A stretch of DNA of 64,000 nucleotides from Phragmites australis (GCF_958298935.1 NC_084943.1:9620001-9684000), one strand, 5' to 3'; numbered from the stretch's first letter, positions 22,346 to 35,067 are shown. The notes: generated by a model not told the origin, from the letters alone. Translations and numbers: made by a program.

Positions 22346-23902
22346 GATCAAGCTTTTTGTTTAGGTACCCAACCAAGTTTGGTACCTTTTATGTGAGACA
22401 CAAGAGCTTTAGGCAATCAAAGTTGCCTAGGAAGCTTGCCCTTAGCTGAAGTTCCAAAGAATTTTGCCACAATTTTACCACTCTTAAGCTTATGCAATAA
22501 TAAATGATGATCATTGAATGTTGACTTGTATTTAGAAGGCAAAGTAAGGAGGGGTTTAGTAGGAATTGGACACTCCCTTGTGTGATGACTGGTGACTTGA
22601 CAATGTTGATAGTATGAACCAACTTTTTTGATGAAGCAATTCTTGATCTCTGGTGTCTTGATGACCTTTCCCACCGGGTTGGGGAAGCATCCAAGGCCTC
22701 TCTTGTTGTAGTACAATGCATTCTTCATAAGAATTTCCTTGTGCTTGTACTCCCCCTTAGTCAACGAGGCCACACATGACTTGAGACTGGCAATCTCATT
22801 CTCAAGCTTTTGCTCCCTTGCATGGTTTATCTTAGAAGATGATATATTATCACATGAAGAGGAGCACGATATATCAAGAAGATCATCACAAGAAGTAGAT
22901 GCATTGACCTTAACAACATCAATAGTAGGCAATTCATTCATGCTAGGATCAATGGCATTATAAGTTAACTCAAGTTCTTGATATTTGCATCTCAAGTCAA
23001 TATGCTAGCCTCAAGAGACTTGCTAGATGTAATTACTTCATCATGTTGCTTAAGCGCATCATTGTATTTAACAAGCAACTCATCATGATTAGAACTAAGC
23101 ATAGCATTAGCATTTTCAAGAGACTTGATTTTAGATTTTTGTTTCTTGATGATAGTAGCATAGTCATTCATGAGCTTAGATAGATCATTAGGAGAGAGAC
23201 CATCATCATCACTACTATCATCTTCCTCATTACTCACCTTATTGCTACCTTTTGCCATGAGGCACATAGGTGGTGGAGGTAATGGTGGATCATCATTGGT
23301 GATGGTGAGGTCGGCGAAGTTGTTGTCTTCCTCTTAACTTGAATCATCACTTGAGCTTTCGCCGGAGACCCATTCACCAACAATGTTGAAGAGCTTCTTC
23401 TTCCTCTTGTCTTGATCCTTTTTCTTGTGCTTGTCCTCATCCTCAATTGCATCAATCTTCTTGGACTTGTTTTTGTTTCTTTTGTTGGGATGAGGGAAAT
23501 CATATGATATGTGGCCAAAGTTACCACAATTGTAGCATTTCTTCTTGTCTCCGCCACCGGACTTGTCAAATTTCTTTGGGCGAAATTTGTTCTTATTATA
23601 GTTGTAGCCTTTCTTTTGAAACTTGGAGAAGCTCACCATCATCATCATCATCATCATCTTCATTGCTTTCACTTGATGATGGGAGCTTCTTGTTGTTGTT
23701 GTTGTTGTTGTTGTTATTGTTGTTGTTGTTGTCAACCATATTTGCGTTGAGAGCAAGATTCTTCTTGGATGAAGACTCATGATCTCTAAACAAGAACAAC
23801 TCATGAGCACATATCTTTCCAACGGCATCGGTGATGGTCATGTCATCGATGTCCCTTTCATGAAGAAGAGAGATGATAATGTTGTATTGTGGCTTGGGAA
23901 GC
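22346..23902 (-). pseudogene. Copia-S copy 2: gag C-terminal part
   Basis: The broken frames include a zinc knuckle KCYNCGNFGHISYDF, where the last Cys is replaced by Phe, lysine-rich stretches, and low-complexity poly-Asn and poly-Asp runs encoded by simple repeats at 23635-23732. A second basic, coiled-coil-like part with KIKSLENANAML lies at about 23000-23260. Gag is interrupted at 23902 by CRM copy 2 and resumes at 29232. Confidence 0.75.
23635..23732. repeat. Simple repeats ATC and GTT in copia gag
   Basis: An ATC/CAT tract (about 23638-23658) and a GTT tract (23691-23732, with one ATT interruption) encode poly-Asp and poly-Asn on the minus strand. Confidence 0.9.
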
Positions 23903-24807
23903 TGATGAGATTGTAGGTCTGATCTTCCGATAGGTAGCGATAAGTCGGTAGGTGGAGAACTCGGCGTTGATGATCCAAAGGCTTCGACCCGAACAAATCG
24001 TCTCCCTTGCAATCACTACACCACAGCTCCGTTGGTTATCAACCGTGTCGCGCAGTTGACCTCGCCAAGAAGGCTCAATCCCTGCAAGTGTACCGAGAAC
24101 ACAAGCAAGAACGTAGAAGATGCAATCTGAAATATTGCGAATAGAATTCAAGCACTCGAAGTTGGGGTTCCACAAACACTTGTGGCGGCCTAGTCGGTCC
24201 GGAACAAGAGCGAAAATCTAACAATCTGTGTGTAGATCAATATCTAAGCAAAATCCAACCCTAATTAGGGCGGCGGCTACTGCATATAAAAGATTAGGGT
24301 CGGCCAAGGACCCCTGGACGCGTCCCTAATGGACTCCAACACGTTACACGGCCCAACGGCCCAAAAGATGGTGGCGCAGCACTCTGACAGATTCTGGATG
24401 TCCATTTGTTTCGACGATTTCTGTTGACTCAGAAAGAATGGACATGGGACCGGTCCCGTTGGAAATCTTGTCTCCTTAGCTTTCCAACCATGTGTAGAAT
24501 GTCAAAAACAGAGTCCGTATGCGTCCTGGGCGACGATTTTAGTGCAGGCTTGTTCTGGACTCCGAAACGGACTCGAACTTGATTGGACCTCCACCTTGGC
24601 TTGGGTGCCCTTGTTGTTCTTCTCCCGTGTTCCTAAGTAACAATACATCATAATTATTCAGTAGCATCCCATCCTTATCAAAATATAACGGAACACTAAG
24701 GAACGAGCTCACCTCATGATTTAGTTGACGTGCACGAGCTCGTGTCAATGGATCTATTGTTGGAGGAACTCGGTGTGTGTGTATCCGAAAGAGTGATGTC
24801 CTCATCA
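23903..24807 (-). repeat. 3' LTR of CRM copy 2
   Basis: 905 bp, TGATGAGATTG to CCTCATCA. Relative to copy 3 it lacks two bases near 24770, which shifts the reading frame of the LTR-encoded tail. Confidence 0.88.
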
Positions 24808-27800
24808 TCCTCCCCCTCTTGAATTGGAGTCATCCTCGATGCAATGTCATCTTCTTCTCCCAAGTAAGGCTTTAAATCTGAAATGTTAAATGTGGGACTA
24901 ACACCATAATCTGCAGGCAACTCAAGCTTATATGTATTATCATTGATCTTTTCCACAATTTTAAAAGGACCATCAGCTCGAGGCAGCAATTTAGACTTTC
25001 TCAAATCAGGAAACCTATCTTTGCGCAAATGTAACCACATAAGATCACCAATTTCAAAAGTAATATGTTTCCGACCTTGGCTACCATAAGTTCTATACTT
25101 CTCATTCATCTTTTCAATATTTTCCTTAGTCAACTCATGTATTTTTAGAATCAAATCAGCACGTATCTTAGCATCAAAATTCAATTTCTTGGATGTTAGT
25201 AAAGGAAGTAAATCAATAGGGGCACGGGGGTTAAAACCATACACTACCTGAAACGGACTTACCTTGGTGGTGGAGTGAACTGATCTGTTGTAAGCGAACT
25301 CAATATTGGGTAGACACTCTTCCCACATCCTCAAATTTTTCTTCAAAACAGCCCGCAACATGGTGGATAATATGCGGCTCACAACCTCCGTTTGTCCATC
25401 GGTTTGAGGGTGACATGTCGTCGAAAACAGCAGCTTTATCCCAAGTTTATTCCAAAGTGTCCTCCAAAAGTGACTCAAAAATTTTGCATCACGATCCGAA
25501 ACAATGGTGTTAGGCACTCCATGTAAGCGAATGATTCCCCTGAAAAATAAATCAGCTATGTTTGTAGCATCATCGCTCTTGTGACAAGGTATAAAATGTG
25601 CCATTTTCGAAAAACGATCCACAACGACAAATATACTATCCCTCCCCCTCTTGGTCCTAGGAAATCCTAAAACAAAATCCATAGAAATATCCTTCCAAGG
25701 CACACTAGGAACAGGAAGAGGCATATAAAGTCCATGTGGGTTCAAGCGAGAGTTAGCTTTATTACAAGTAGTGCAGCGTGCCACGTAGCGCTCGACGTCG
25801 CGCCTCATCTTAGGCCAAAAGAAGTGAGCAGCCAGTACATCCTCGGTCTTCTTCACTCCAAAATGTCCCATCAAACCACCTCCATGCGCTTCCTGCAAGA
25901 ACAATAGGCGAATAGAGCTAGCTGGGATGCATAGCCTGTTAGCACGGTATAGCAATCCATCATTCAGCACATATCTATTCCAAGTTCTTCCTTCTTTACA
26001 ATGTTCAAAAGCATCTTTAAAGTCCAAATCAGTAGCATATAATCCTTTAATTGTTTCTAAACCAAAAATCTTATGATCGAGTTGGGACAGCATGGTATAA
26101 CATCTAGATAACGCATCTGCAATGACATTGTCTTTACCTTTCTTGTGTTTAATGATATAAGGAAATGACTCTATAAATTCAACCCATTTAGCATGATGTT
26201 TGTTCAGTTTGGCTTGGCTTCTAATATGTTTCAAAGCTTCATGATCAGAATGAATAATAAAACTCCTTGGGCCAAAGATAATGTTGCCATGTTTCTAAAA
26301 CTCGCACTAAAGCATACAACTCCTTATCATAAGTCGAATAATTCAGAGATGGCTCATTCAATTTCTCACTAAAATAAGCAACTAGTTTACCTCCTTGTAG
26401 TAGCACTCCTCCAATTCCAATGCCGCTAGAATCACATTCTAACTCAAAAGTCTTACCAAAGTCCGGAAGTTGGAGTAAAGGTGCATGCGTAAGCTTCTCT
26501 TTCAGCATATTAAAAGCTTGTTCCTGTGCTGGCCCCCATTGGAACGGAACACCCTTCTTTGTCAACTCATTGAGTGGGGCAGCAATGGTGTTGAAATCTC
26601 TCACAAAACGCCGATAGAACTCTGCAAGGCCATGAAAGCTTCTCACCTGTGTGATAGTCCCAGGGGTCGGCCAGCTCTTGATGGCATCAATTTTAGCTTC
26701 ATCCACTTCAATTCCCTGTGGAGTAACAACATAGACAAGAAAAGCAACTCTATTCGTGCAACAGGTGCACTTGTCAAGGTTAGCAAACAAACGTGCCTCT
26801 CTCGAAGCAGTAAAAACAGCACATAAATGATCAATGTGTTCTTCATGTGACTTGCTATAGATCAAAATATCGTCAAAGTACACCACCACAAATCTTCCTA
26901 TGAAAGCACGTAAAACCTCATTCACCAATCTCATGAAAGTGCTAGGTGCATTAGTTAAACCAAAAGGCATCACTAACCACTCATATAGACCGAACTTAGT
27001 TTTGAAAGCAGTTTTCCATTCATCTCCCAATTTCATTCTTATTTGGTGGTAACCACTACGCAAGTCAATCTTCGTGAAAATAATAGAACCACTCAACTCA
27101 TCAAGCATGTCGTCTAGCCTAGGAATAGGGTGACGATACCTTATTGTGATATTATTAATGGCTCTACAATCAACACATATGCGCCATGTACCATCTTTCT
27201 TAGGAACCAAAAGAACAGGAACAACACAAGGACTAAGGCTCTCTCGTACGTACCCACGGTACAAAAGGTCTTGGACTTGTCGCTGAATTTCCTTAGTCTC
27301 CTCTGGATTGGTCCTCTATGCAGCGTGGTTTGGCAAAGTCGCTCCCAGGATCAAATCTATTTGGTGCTCTATCCCTCTCAATGGTGGCAGCCTCGGGGGT
27401 ATCTCAGCTGGAAAGACATCCTTATACTCTTGCAAAAGGTTAGTGACAGCAGCAGGCAAAGAGCTAGGTATATCATCAATTGAAAATAAAACCTCTTTGC
27501 AAACCAAAGTATAGCACAAAGTATCATTATCTTGAATTTCAGCAAGGTCAGATTTAGTAGCAAGCATAACACCACCCTTTAACTTAATGCCTTCGGACCT
27601 AGGTGTGTTCTTCTCTTTCTTAGGTGGGAAAACAGATTGAGCTACTTGCCGATTTTCAGATTCCAAAACACGTTCTTTCTTTTCTTTTTCAGCTATCGCT
27701 TTATCACATTGCACAATTTTAGCAGGTGTCAAAGGAAGCAAAGAGATTTTCTTTCCCTTGTGCATGAGAGAGTATTTATTACTTCTACCATGGTGTGTAG

Positions 27801-28811
27801 CATCGGTATCAAATTCCCAAGGACGGCCTAACAAAAGTGAACATGCTTGCATAGGCACTACATCAAAATCAGCATAATCATGGTAGGAACCAATAGAAAA
27901 ATGTACTCTCGCAGATTGTGTTACCTTAACCTTACCGCTGTTATTGAACCACTGAATGTAGTATGGATGAGGATGTGCACGTGTTGCCAAGGAAAGATTC
28001 TTCACAAGATCGGAGCTCAAGAGGTTGTTGCAACTCCCGCCATCAATTATGGTACAAACACGTGCATCTTTGACAATGAGGAATGTTTGGAATAGATTAT
28101 GGCATTGTAGCTGCTCTGCTTGCCCCATTTGAGAACTCAAAACTCGCTTCACAATGAAGGTGCGTGCTACATAACTCTCCGTGGCAGCGGTACCACTAAT
28201 CTCCTCCCCCTCACTATCCATGTCATGATCGGCTGCAAGATTAGCTTCAAATGCATATTCTTCCTCGACATCACTATGACTAACATATCCACCATCTGCT
28301 GTTGCGGAGTATGCTCGCTGGCTTGGGCAATCCTTCATGACGTGGCCAATACCTTGGCAGCGACGGTACACAATGCCCATTGTATGACCCGTGGTAGCTG
28401 CACTTGAAGAAGAGCTTGGCATTGGATCCTGCGAAACAGTAGATTTGCTCACCTCACGTGATGGTGGTGGTGCTCCTGCTGAACGCGCCCGAGTGTTGGA
28501 GGAGGGGGCAGCAGATCGTGTAGATATAGAAGGGAATGTTGTTGCTTGTCCCAGTAGTACTCGTGAAGTAGATGTACTCCCAAAATTGTTTCGCAATTTC
28601 TGCTCCTGTAGTTGACCCCGCAGTTCTTTTTCTGCCAAGATAGCAAAATGGAACAACCTATTGGTAGTATTGTAATCTTTATAATCAACAAGGTCCTGAA
28701 TTTCATGTCTCAACCCGGAGTAAAAACGAATCATGGTATCCTCATCATCCTCTTGTATACTACAACAAAGCATAGCAATTTGAAGCTCTTGATAGTAATC
28801 ATGCACAGATT
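24714..28811 (-). pseudogene. CRM copy 2 gag-pol remnant
   Basis: Segments are gag C-terminus and protease (28806-27316), RT/RNase H (27264-26245) and integrase with LTR-encoded tail (26234-24714). The integrase core SDRDAKF is intact and its HHCC finger is complete, so this is the best-preserved integrase in the window. Disabling changes are the missing gag start, Cys to Tyr in the zinc knuckle ([14 protein letters not shown]), TAT to TAG near 27318, and a one-base insertion near 26240. The first two frame breaks are shared with copy 1, so they predate the duplication. Confidence 0.88.
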
Positions 28812-29231
28812 CTGGACGTTCAATTGTTTCGATGATTCCTGTTGACTCAGAAAGAATTTGGACATGGGACCAGTCCCGTTGGAAATATTATCTCCTTAGT
28901 TTTCCAACCATGTGTAGAACGTCAAAAACGGAGTCCGTATGCGTCCTGGGCGACAATTTTACTGCAGGCTGGTTCTGGACTCCGAAACGGACTCGAACTT
29001 GATTGGACCTCCACCTTGGCTTGGGCGCCCTTGTTGTTCTTCTCCCGTGTTCCTAAGTAACAATACATCACAATTATTCAGTAGCATCCCATCCTTATCA
29101 AAATATAAAGGAACACTAAGGAACGAGCTCACCTCATGATTTAGTTGACGTGTACGAGCTCGTGTCAATGGACCTATTGTTGGAGGAATACTCGGTGTGT
29201 GTGTGTATCCGAAAGAGTGATGTCCTCATCA
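28812..29231 (-). repeat. Truncated 5' LTR of CRM copy 2
   Basis: Outer 420 bp of the LTR, joined directly to gag at 28805-28811. It contains one extra GT dinucleotide in the GTGTGTGTGT tract compared with copy 1. Confidence 0.85.
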
Positions 29232-29730
29232 GAAGCACCATCAAGATCCTATGAATAACATCTCGGTTAGACAATTGAGTGAGTTCAAGAGAATTCATTT
29301 CTTCCACAAGCATATTCATGTGAGAATACATATCATTGCATAACTCATTTGGAAGCATCTTGAATTGATTAAGAGCATTCATAAGCACATGGTATCTTTC
29401 CTCGCAAATTTTCCTAGAACCCTTATGAATTTCATAAAGAAAGGTCTAAATCTCATTAGTGAATTCCTTGCTCCTAACTCTATAGGAAACCTCTTCACTA
29501 ATTTCCTCAAATATAGCATTTTTGGCCTTAGATTTCCATCTAACTTGTTGTTCGGTAAAAGGTTGATCAAACCCAATAGAGGCGGCTACCCAAACTTTGG
29601 GGGAAATGGCCTCAAGATAGCTTGCCATGCGAACTTTCCAATAGGTGAAGTTCTTTTCCTTGAACTTTGGCACGCTACTTCCACTCCCCGGGACTATTGC
29701 TCTAGGATTTTAATCCTTTCAAGAGGATGA
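29232..29730 (-). pseudogene. Copia-S copy 2: gag N-terminal part
   Basis: The continuation of copia gag after CRM copy 2 reads NFTYWKVRMASYLEA and KNAIFEEISEEVSYR on the minus strand. A stop in the expected start region and absence of an in-frame ATG show that it is defective. It is nearly identical to 5447-5945. Confidence 0.75.
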
Positions 29731-29743
29731 GGCTCTGATACCA
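29731..29743 (-). other. Primer binding site (initiator tRNA-Met type), Copia-S copy 2
   Basis: TGGTATCAGAGCC on the minus strand, two bases inside the LTR end at 29746. Confidence 0.9.
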
Positions 29744-30440
29744 ATTGAAATGATCGAATGGCCCAAGAGGGGGGTGAATTAGGAAATTAAAAACTTATAC
29801 CAAAATCTAGAACAAATAGCTACCTTAGCCTGAAAGAAAGGAAATGCGACTACACGAACAAGCAAGGAGAAGGCAACTAAACAAGCAAGCAAAGACACTA
29901 AGAAGAATGAAAAATTGAAAGCTTGCAAGAATGTAAATGCTCAAATTGAATTGCAGAATAGTGAAGAGATGGACAAGAGAACACCGGATTTTTTCCCGAG
30001 GTATCGAAGAGTTGGTACTCCCCCTAGTCCTAGTTGGAGCATCTAGCAAGGATGTCGCTCCACCTTGAGTCACCAAGACTCTAGTGCTCTCTCATGATTG
30101 CCACTTCTCTATCTCTGGATTGGTGGGTATCAATCCAAGTACATAGCTTTTCTGGAGCCCCCACAAGAACTCCAAGAGCTCACCGAGAAACCACCAAACA
30201 CCAAAGACCGGCTAGGTGTTGTCAATCACCAAGAGTAACAATCCAATAACTTCACTTGACCAAGATCAAGCCTAGACTATAGATAGATGCACGCTTGCTA
30301 CTCCCCAAGCACTAATGATGTCTGTAATCTTCAATTAGGAACTTGGAAATCAACTCATGTGCTCTCTTGCTTCTTGGTGACACACACAGTGTATGAACTC
30401 CTTTGGGTCGGAAGAACACCAAATGAAACCAAGTGGAGGG

Positions 30441-30450
30441 GTATTTATAG
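30441..30450 (-). promoter_or_regulatory. LTR promoter TATA box, Copia-S
   Basis: CTATAAATAC on the minus strand, about 1160 bp into the LTR from its outer edge and just downstream of the palindrome array. Confidence 0.65.
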
Positions 30451-30501
30451 GCTAGATATCCAAATTATAGTCGTTACCTAACCACCCACTTTTTCTGTTA
30501 A

Positions 30502-31236
30502 CACCAGATGATACGGTGAGTATCCTCTTACTCACACCGGACAATCCGGTGAGTTCAAACTTCAATCCTCCACTACGCCAACTGTCAATAGCCGTTGTAC
30601 TGTTAATAGTCTGGTGTATGCATCCAGTGAACACACACTCAACACCGGACTATCCTGTGAGTGTAACTCAGCCAAAACTACCCATTGCAACCCTCTCTGG
30701 AAATATTAGTTTGGTGACTCTCATCAAGCCAACACTAGACTATCCGATGGGTTGAGCTGCTTCTGCCATCAAAGTCTCCTCTAGAGAAAATACTCTGGTG
30801 TACATATATGACTCTCACCGGACCATCCAATGAGTAGTTCCAATTCAAAACACCCAAAATAACCCTCTCTGGAAATATTACTCCGGTGTAGTCTCTAATC
30901 AACTCATCGAACCATCCGGTGAGTATAACATCTTCAATTTGCCTCTGAAAAAATTAGTCCGGTGATCCCACACTTCCATCACCGGATCATCCGGTGAGAT
31001 CAACTTCATTTTCTAGAGCAAGTTCACTTCTGCTAAAATTAGTTCGGAGATTTTACCATACTAACACGGACTATCAGGTGTAACACTTCTAAATTTTTTT
31101 ACACGTGTCACAAAAAAATCATCCGATGTTCCTTCAACTTATAGATTGGATCATCCTGTGTATTCAACTACTTTTTGTCTTGCTAAACAAATAAAGCTCC
31201 TGTGGGTTCCTTTTTCAGACGTTGGATCATCCGGTA
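30502..31236. repeat. Dispersed quasi-palindromes (CACCGGACNATCCGGTGAG type) in copia U3
   Basis: About eleven degenerate copies spaced roughly 70-110 bp apart. Clear ones are at about 30535 (CACCGGACAATCCGGTGAG), 30643, 30905, 30980 and 31221. Each core pairs CACCGGA with TCCGGTG around a short centre. Confidence 0.8.
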
Positions 31237-31699
31237 AACTAAATTTTTTCTGAGCTTGTCCAATTCAAACTTTCTTGAGCTCTAACTTCTCGACATCTCG
31301 ACCAAGGGTTTCTATGAGCTACCTAGTGCTATAATTCATAAGTGTGCATTAAACCAAGTCTAGACTGAAGTATGTCAAGCTACTACTCTTAGCCCCTCTT
31401 TAAAAATGACCTATACTACTCTAAGTGTCTTTTATCTCCTTTGTGACACTTAGAACTAGAAGATCCTTAATCTTGATGCACAAGTCCTTTGATCATACAC
31501 AAAATCGCCTTAGGGACCAAGAATACCCAATTATCATTGTGAAATAAATTTTTGATACACTTCAAAACAAATTGTTAGTCACAATGATACGGTTGTCATT
31601 AATCACCGTAACACTTGTCACTTACCTAGGAGCCTAGATGCTACAACAGCCAACAAGTTATGTGTTCTAGAATCGTCTGTGCGCTTGTTATTGTTGTAG

Positions 31700-31975
31700 G
31701 AATCACATGCAGGTGGTCTTATAGGACACTTTGGAGAGACAAGACCTATGTGCGGTTGGTCCAAGATGTGTTGTGACATTGAAAGGTATGTGCAAAGGTG
31801 CGTAACACGTCACAAGGCTAAATCAAAACTAAACCCTCATGGACCATATATACTTATTCCTAATGCACCATGGGAAGACATTATTATGGGCTTTGTGTTA
31901 GGATTGCTTGTAATTAAGAGGAGAAGAGATTCGGTATTTGTCATTATAGATCGGTTCTCAAAAATGGCACATTTT
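31700..31975 (+). pseudogene. Degenerate gypsy integrase fragment
   Basis: The plus strand reads SHAGGLIGHFG, DIERYVQRC, KSKLNPHGPY and PWEDIIMGFVLGL, then [12 protein letters not shown]. This is the zinc-finger end and first part of the catalytic core of a chromovirus integrase, similar to but clearly diverged from the CRM copies here. No LTR, RT or other domain adjoins it, so it is an isolated relic. Confidence 0.8.
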
Positions 31976-32612
31976 GATGAGGGTATTGCTCCTTCAGTTA
32001 TGAGCACTAGAAATAATATAATTCTCTGGCTGCTGAATTCAGACAAGGACCAATCACCCGACCGCGTGCAAAATAACTTAATGTTCAGGTTAGCTCATTT
32101 CTAGGTGTGCTTAAATATTTATGTGAGGATATGCTGCTCAGGAACTTTTTCTCATGTTTTATTGCTCAGGAACTTAGGAGAGGAAGGCAGGGCACCTGCA
32201 TCTTTGTTTCTGCCGACCTACACCATGTTGTGCTGCACTTCTCCAGGTGACACCCACCAGCAAGCCATCCCATGCCACCGAGCGGCCATCAGGGTTCAGT
32301 CACAAAGCCCACGCCAAATTCTCCTCCATGCAGAAGCTGCCTCACGTCCATCTTGGTTATATCGTCCTGGCGGAATTATTTAAGTTGGTCACAATTTCTC
32401 CAGCCGACCAATCAAACTAAGCCATAGTTTCATGTGCTGCGACACATCAAAGGCTGGGCCCACAGGCCATGTAATTCGAGTAGGACCTCATGTGCATATG
32501 CCGTGGTGTTGCCCTAGGTTGTGTACTACTTCCTGGCCACCACCCCTCTTTTCCATCGCTGTCATAAATACTTCCTTGCTGCTAAATGCTAGGGTTGGGT
32601 TTTGCTTAGTGT
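31976..32612. other. Unassigned sequence
   Basis: No convincing coding frame, LTR end or repeat was recognised here. The short open frames present show no known motif. Confidence 0.5.
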
Positions 32613-32862
32613 TGGGGAATGGTCTCACAGGCTCCTTTTAGATATTGGATTGAAGACCTCTACGGCCACTATTTATTGATAAAGCTTACACTTGTTGTGA
32701 ATCTCATGATGCTGGAATCACTCGACACTCCGAAGATACTCTTCGGTAGATAGGAACCACGGGAACATCGCCACTGGAGGGAATCGGCGAAGCCTACGCT
32801 AGGCCTTCGGGTCTAGACCGAGGGCCTTCGCTTGGCGCCGCAAGGGAATCAACTAAATGGAC
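32613..32862 (+). repeat. Element D: outer part of a C-family Tat LTR
   Basis: It starts TGTTGGGGAATGGTCTCAC, identical over 19 bases to the start of the element C LTR at 49534. The GGCGAAGCC...GGGCCTTCG phrases resemble that LTR further on. The similarity stops near 32860, where an unrelated A/T-rich sequence begins. The right edge is approximate. Confidence 0.6.
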
Positions 32863-34615
32863 ACCAAAGGTATCATTGCATAACATCCCAAATACTTAAA
32901 CATGTCATTAAGAATTTATGAGCTAAGCTTAATTAATCAAGGAAAGTATTAAATGTTTAACAATAATTTGAATTAAGAAAATCTTTGATGCTATAAATCC
33001 ATAACATGATGCATTGCATTTCCACTGTCACCGTGCACTGTGGAGCATCTTTCATTGCATGTCATCATACTCATTGCGATGCACCGTTCCTTATTTAGAA
33101 ACCAATGCTTCGGAGAGTCGCGTGGTTGAAACCAAGAAGGAACCAGAGGAGTTTTGTGAGTGCTACGTAGGAAGCATCAGGGAAGCACCTATCATATTTC
33201 TCCTATATTTTGGCGAATTGTTGGTAAATTTGCTAAATATTGCTATATGTTGTATTTGCATGTTTTAGCGAATAGATGTCGGGAATCGTGTAGATCCTAT
33301 TTGTTGCATGGACCTACCTTGAGAAAGTTGGTAATCCTGATCCTTGTAGCCTAGGTATAATGTGTCATGGTCTAACTTAAAAGTGATGCGGTAATTGCCC
33401 AGCCTTGCATAGGTCATTGGTAGAAGTTGAGCGATGGATGTCACCATTGTTCGTGAGCTACATAGTTTTCAATTACTGTGTCAAAGGAATGACAAGTTGA
33501 GATGATGGGTTGTGAGATTGAAATGAGATGTGGGCAGGGTTAGGGGCAGTTCGAGAGAGGAGATCCGGGTACCATAGACTGCTTGCATCGATTAAGCACC
33601 ATCTGTGGTGTCTATTGGCTTAAGCATATTTTTGTACTACCACATATCTGAATATGGTAAGGATAAGCTAAGTATTGTACGTCACCACGTTCATTTGACT
33701 CATCCGTCTAAGGTGCAAGTTGTACTTGTAAGAGACTCCTAGGGGTATCTGAGATGGACCTAGGTACTCTCCGCACGCTTGGGCTTGGGAACAAAGGTCC
33801 AGGGTGGGTACGTGAATGGTTGTTATGTGAATCATCACTTGCAATTGATGGGTTGTATAGTCGGTGGTCTCATATCGTGTGGGTAAAGTTGTACTCCTCT
33901 ATAGGGTGCAAAATCAATTCAAATTACCGCACTCTCGATCATGGAGCACACTTAAGTTTCATCGGGCAACATCATAGAATTCGTTTAGTTTCGGAAATGG
34001 AAAGTATGTGGAAATTGAGGAGAAGCATCTGTTGATGCTTAGTTAAGTAAGTTTACATTACTTGGAGTTTATGATCACGAAGGTTAATGCTAGTTGTTCA
34101 TGTCATTATATTGGTTAAAGTGCTTTTCGCTGAATCAACTTAACTTTGTGACTATGCCTTGCTATACAACTAAATGCATTATCATTGGAGTCGGGATAGT
34201 ATATACCCATATTATGTAAGTCTTACGAGTACCTTCATACTCAGGGTGCTGCCCTTAAGTTGATGGTAATGATGAACTCGTGTACGAATATTTGTATCCT
34301 GCTGATGCCAGTGATGGGTAGGAGTAGAGGAGGAATGTGTGAGTTAATCCCAGTGGTGTCTTATGGGAAATGGTGCCACTGGCCTTTTGTGTTATTAATA
34401 TTTTTCCCCTGCATATGAAAACTCTGATATAATTAGAAACTGGAACTTCTGAACAAGGTCTATAGTAAAAGTTAAAACTTTTGCACTTTGTTCATATCTT
34501 GTGATGAAACTATATTGTAAACGGTATATGCTATGATCTTGGGCTTTGTTGAACATATATTGGGACTACCGGAATTACTCTTGTTTTAATCGATTAATTT
34601 GTCGATTAAGGTCAG
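32863..34615 (+). repeat. Repeat family E, copy 1
   Basis: Its core (about 33365-34300) aligns with 48590-49530 and, in part, with 46843-47900. Shared phrases include TACCACATAT, GAATATGGTA, GTCGTGTGGGTAAAG-like and CACTCTCG followed by TCATG. No coding capacity is seen. From memory it resembles the long LTRs of Del/Tekay chromoviruses, but this is weak. Boundaries are set by the flanking D LTR pieces. Confidence 0.5.
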
Positions 34616-35066
34616 TGTAATTTGGACGAGTCTGACATGTCATAGGCGAACCCATCGTTGGGCCTTCGGAGGACATTCGAAGACTTTCTCTTGGTGCTAC
34701 CAAAAAGACGACTGAAGAGAGGCCGGAGGCATTGCCGAGCGTGCGCCTTCAGGAGACTGAGCAAATGGTGACCATTCCTGGCAACTGAAGACGACCACTG
34801 GCAGAATTGTAAATAGGCCAGTTCTACATAGGAAGGTACCAATTACCCATGAATATGCCGAGAATATGGCACTTGAAGGGGTAATGTCATAAACTGTTTT
34901 GGGGAGTGGTTGGATACGGCCTATAAAAGGGCTAGCACTGTAACCAAAAAGACGAACGACATTAATATCAAGGCACAGTTCCCCACTCAGTGTGTTCTCC
35001 ACCTAGCCTTCGGTTCTCCTCAGGGTTTTGAAGGCCCACTGCTTTGTCGGTTACGTAAGTTCCCAG
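34616..35066 (+). repeat. Element D: inner part of a C-family Tat LTR
   Basis: The segment carries GGGCCTTCGG, the conserved block ATATGCCGAGAATATGGCACTT...GGGGTAATG, a TATA box and GCACTGTAACC, all in the order seen in the C LTR and the solo LTR. It ends just before a primer-site-like sequence (35068-35083) and gag. Confidence 0.65.
34921..34930 (+). promoter_or_regulatory. LTR promoter TATA box, element D
   Basis: CTATAAAAGG, about 145 bases before the LTR end. The solo LTR has CTATAAATAG in the same place. Confidence 0.65.
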
Positions 35067-35067
35067 T

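Larger units (their letters stand above)
23903..29231 (-). mobile_element. CRM-type Ty3/gypsy chromovirus, copy 2, internally deleted
   Basis: The copy is flanked by GAAGC (23898-23902 and 29232-29236) and has the same internal deletion at ACAGATT (28805-28811) as copy 1. It is the same insertion, duplicated together with its copia host. It is 5329 bp long and differs from copy 1 at roughly 1 % of positions. Confidence 0.9.
29746..31613 (-). repeat. 5' LTR of Copia-S (intact copy)
   Basis: In plus coordinates the LTR starts TGAAATGATCG and is taken to end at GTAACA, 31613. In element orientation it begins TGTTACGGTGATTAATGACA, a start I recognise from grass copia LTRs. Length would be 1868 bp. 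The inner edge is firm because of the PBS; the outer edge is a judgement without a second LTR or target duplication to confirm it. It contains a TATA box and an array of CCGGT-type palindromes. Confidence 0.7.

Noticed and set aside
29731..29743. tRNA-Met-like sequence
   Set aside because: Only the 13 bases complementary to a tRNA 3' end are present, beside an LTR edge, so these are primer binding sites and not tRNA genes. No cloverleaf was found here or at the other PBS sites.
30502..31236. Regularly spaced palindromic motifs resembling a CRISPR array
   Set aside because: Motifs are degenerate, spacers vary in length, no cas genes exist, and the array lies inside a plant copia LTR. The B minisatellite was rejected for the same reason.
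31976..33364. Possible host gene fragments
   Set aside because: Short open frames only, with no splice pattern, domain or similarity that I could recognise.
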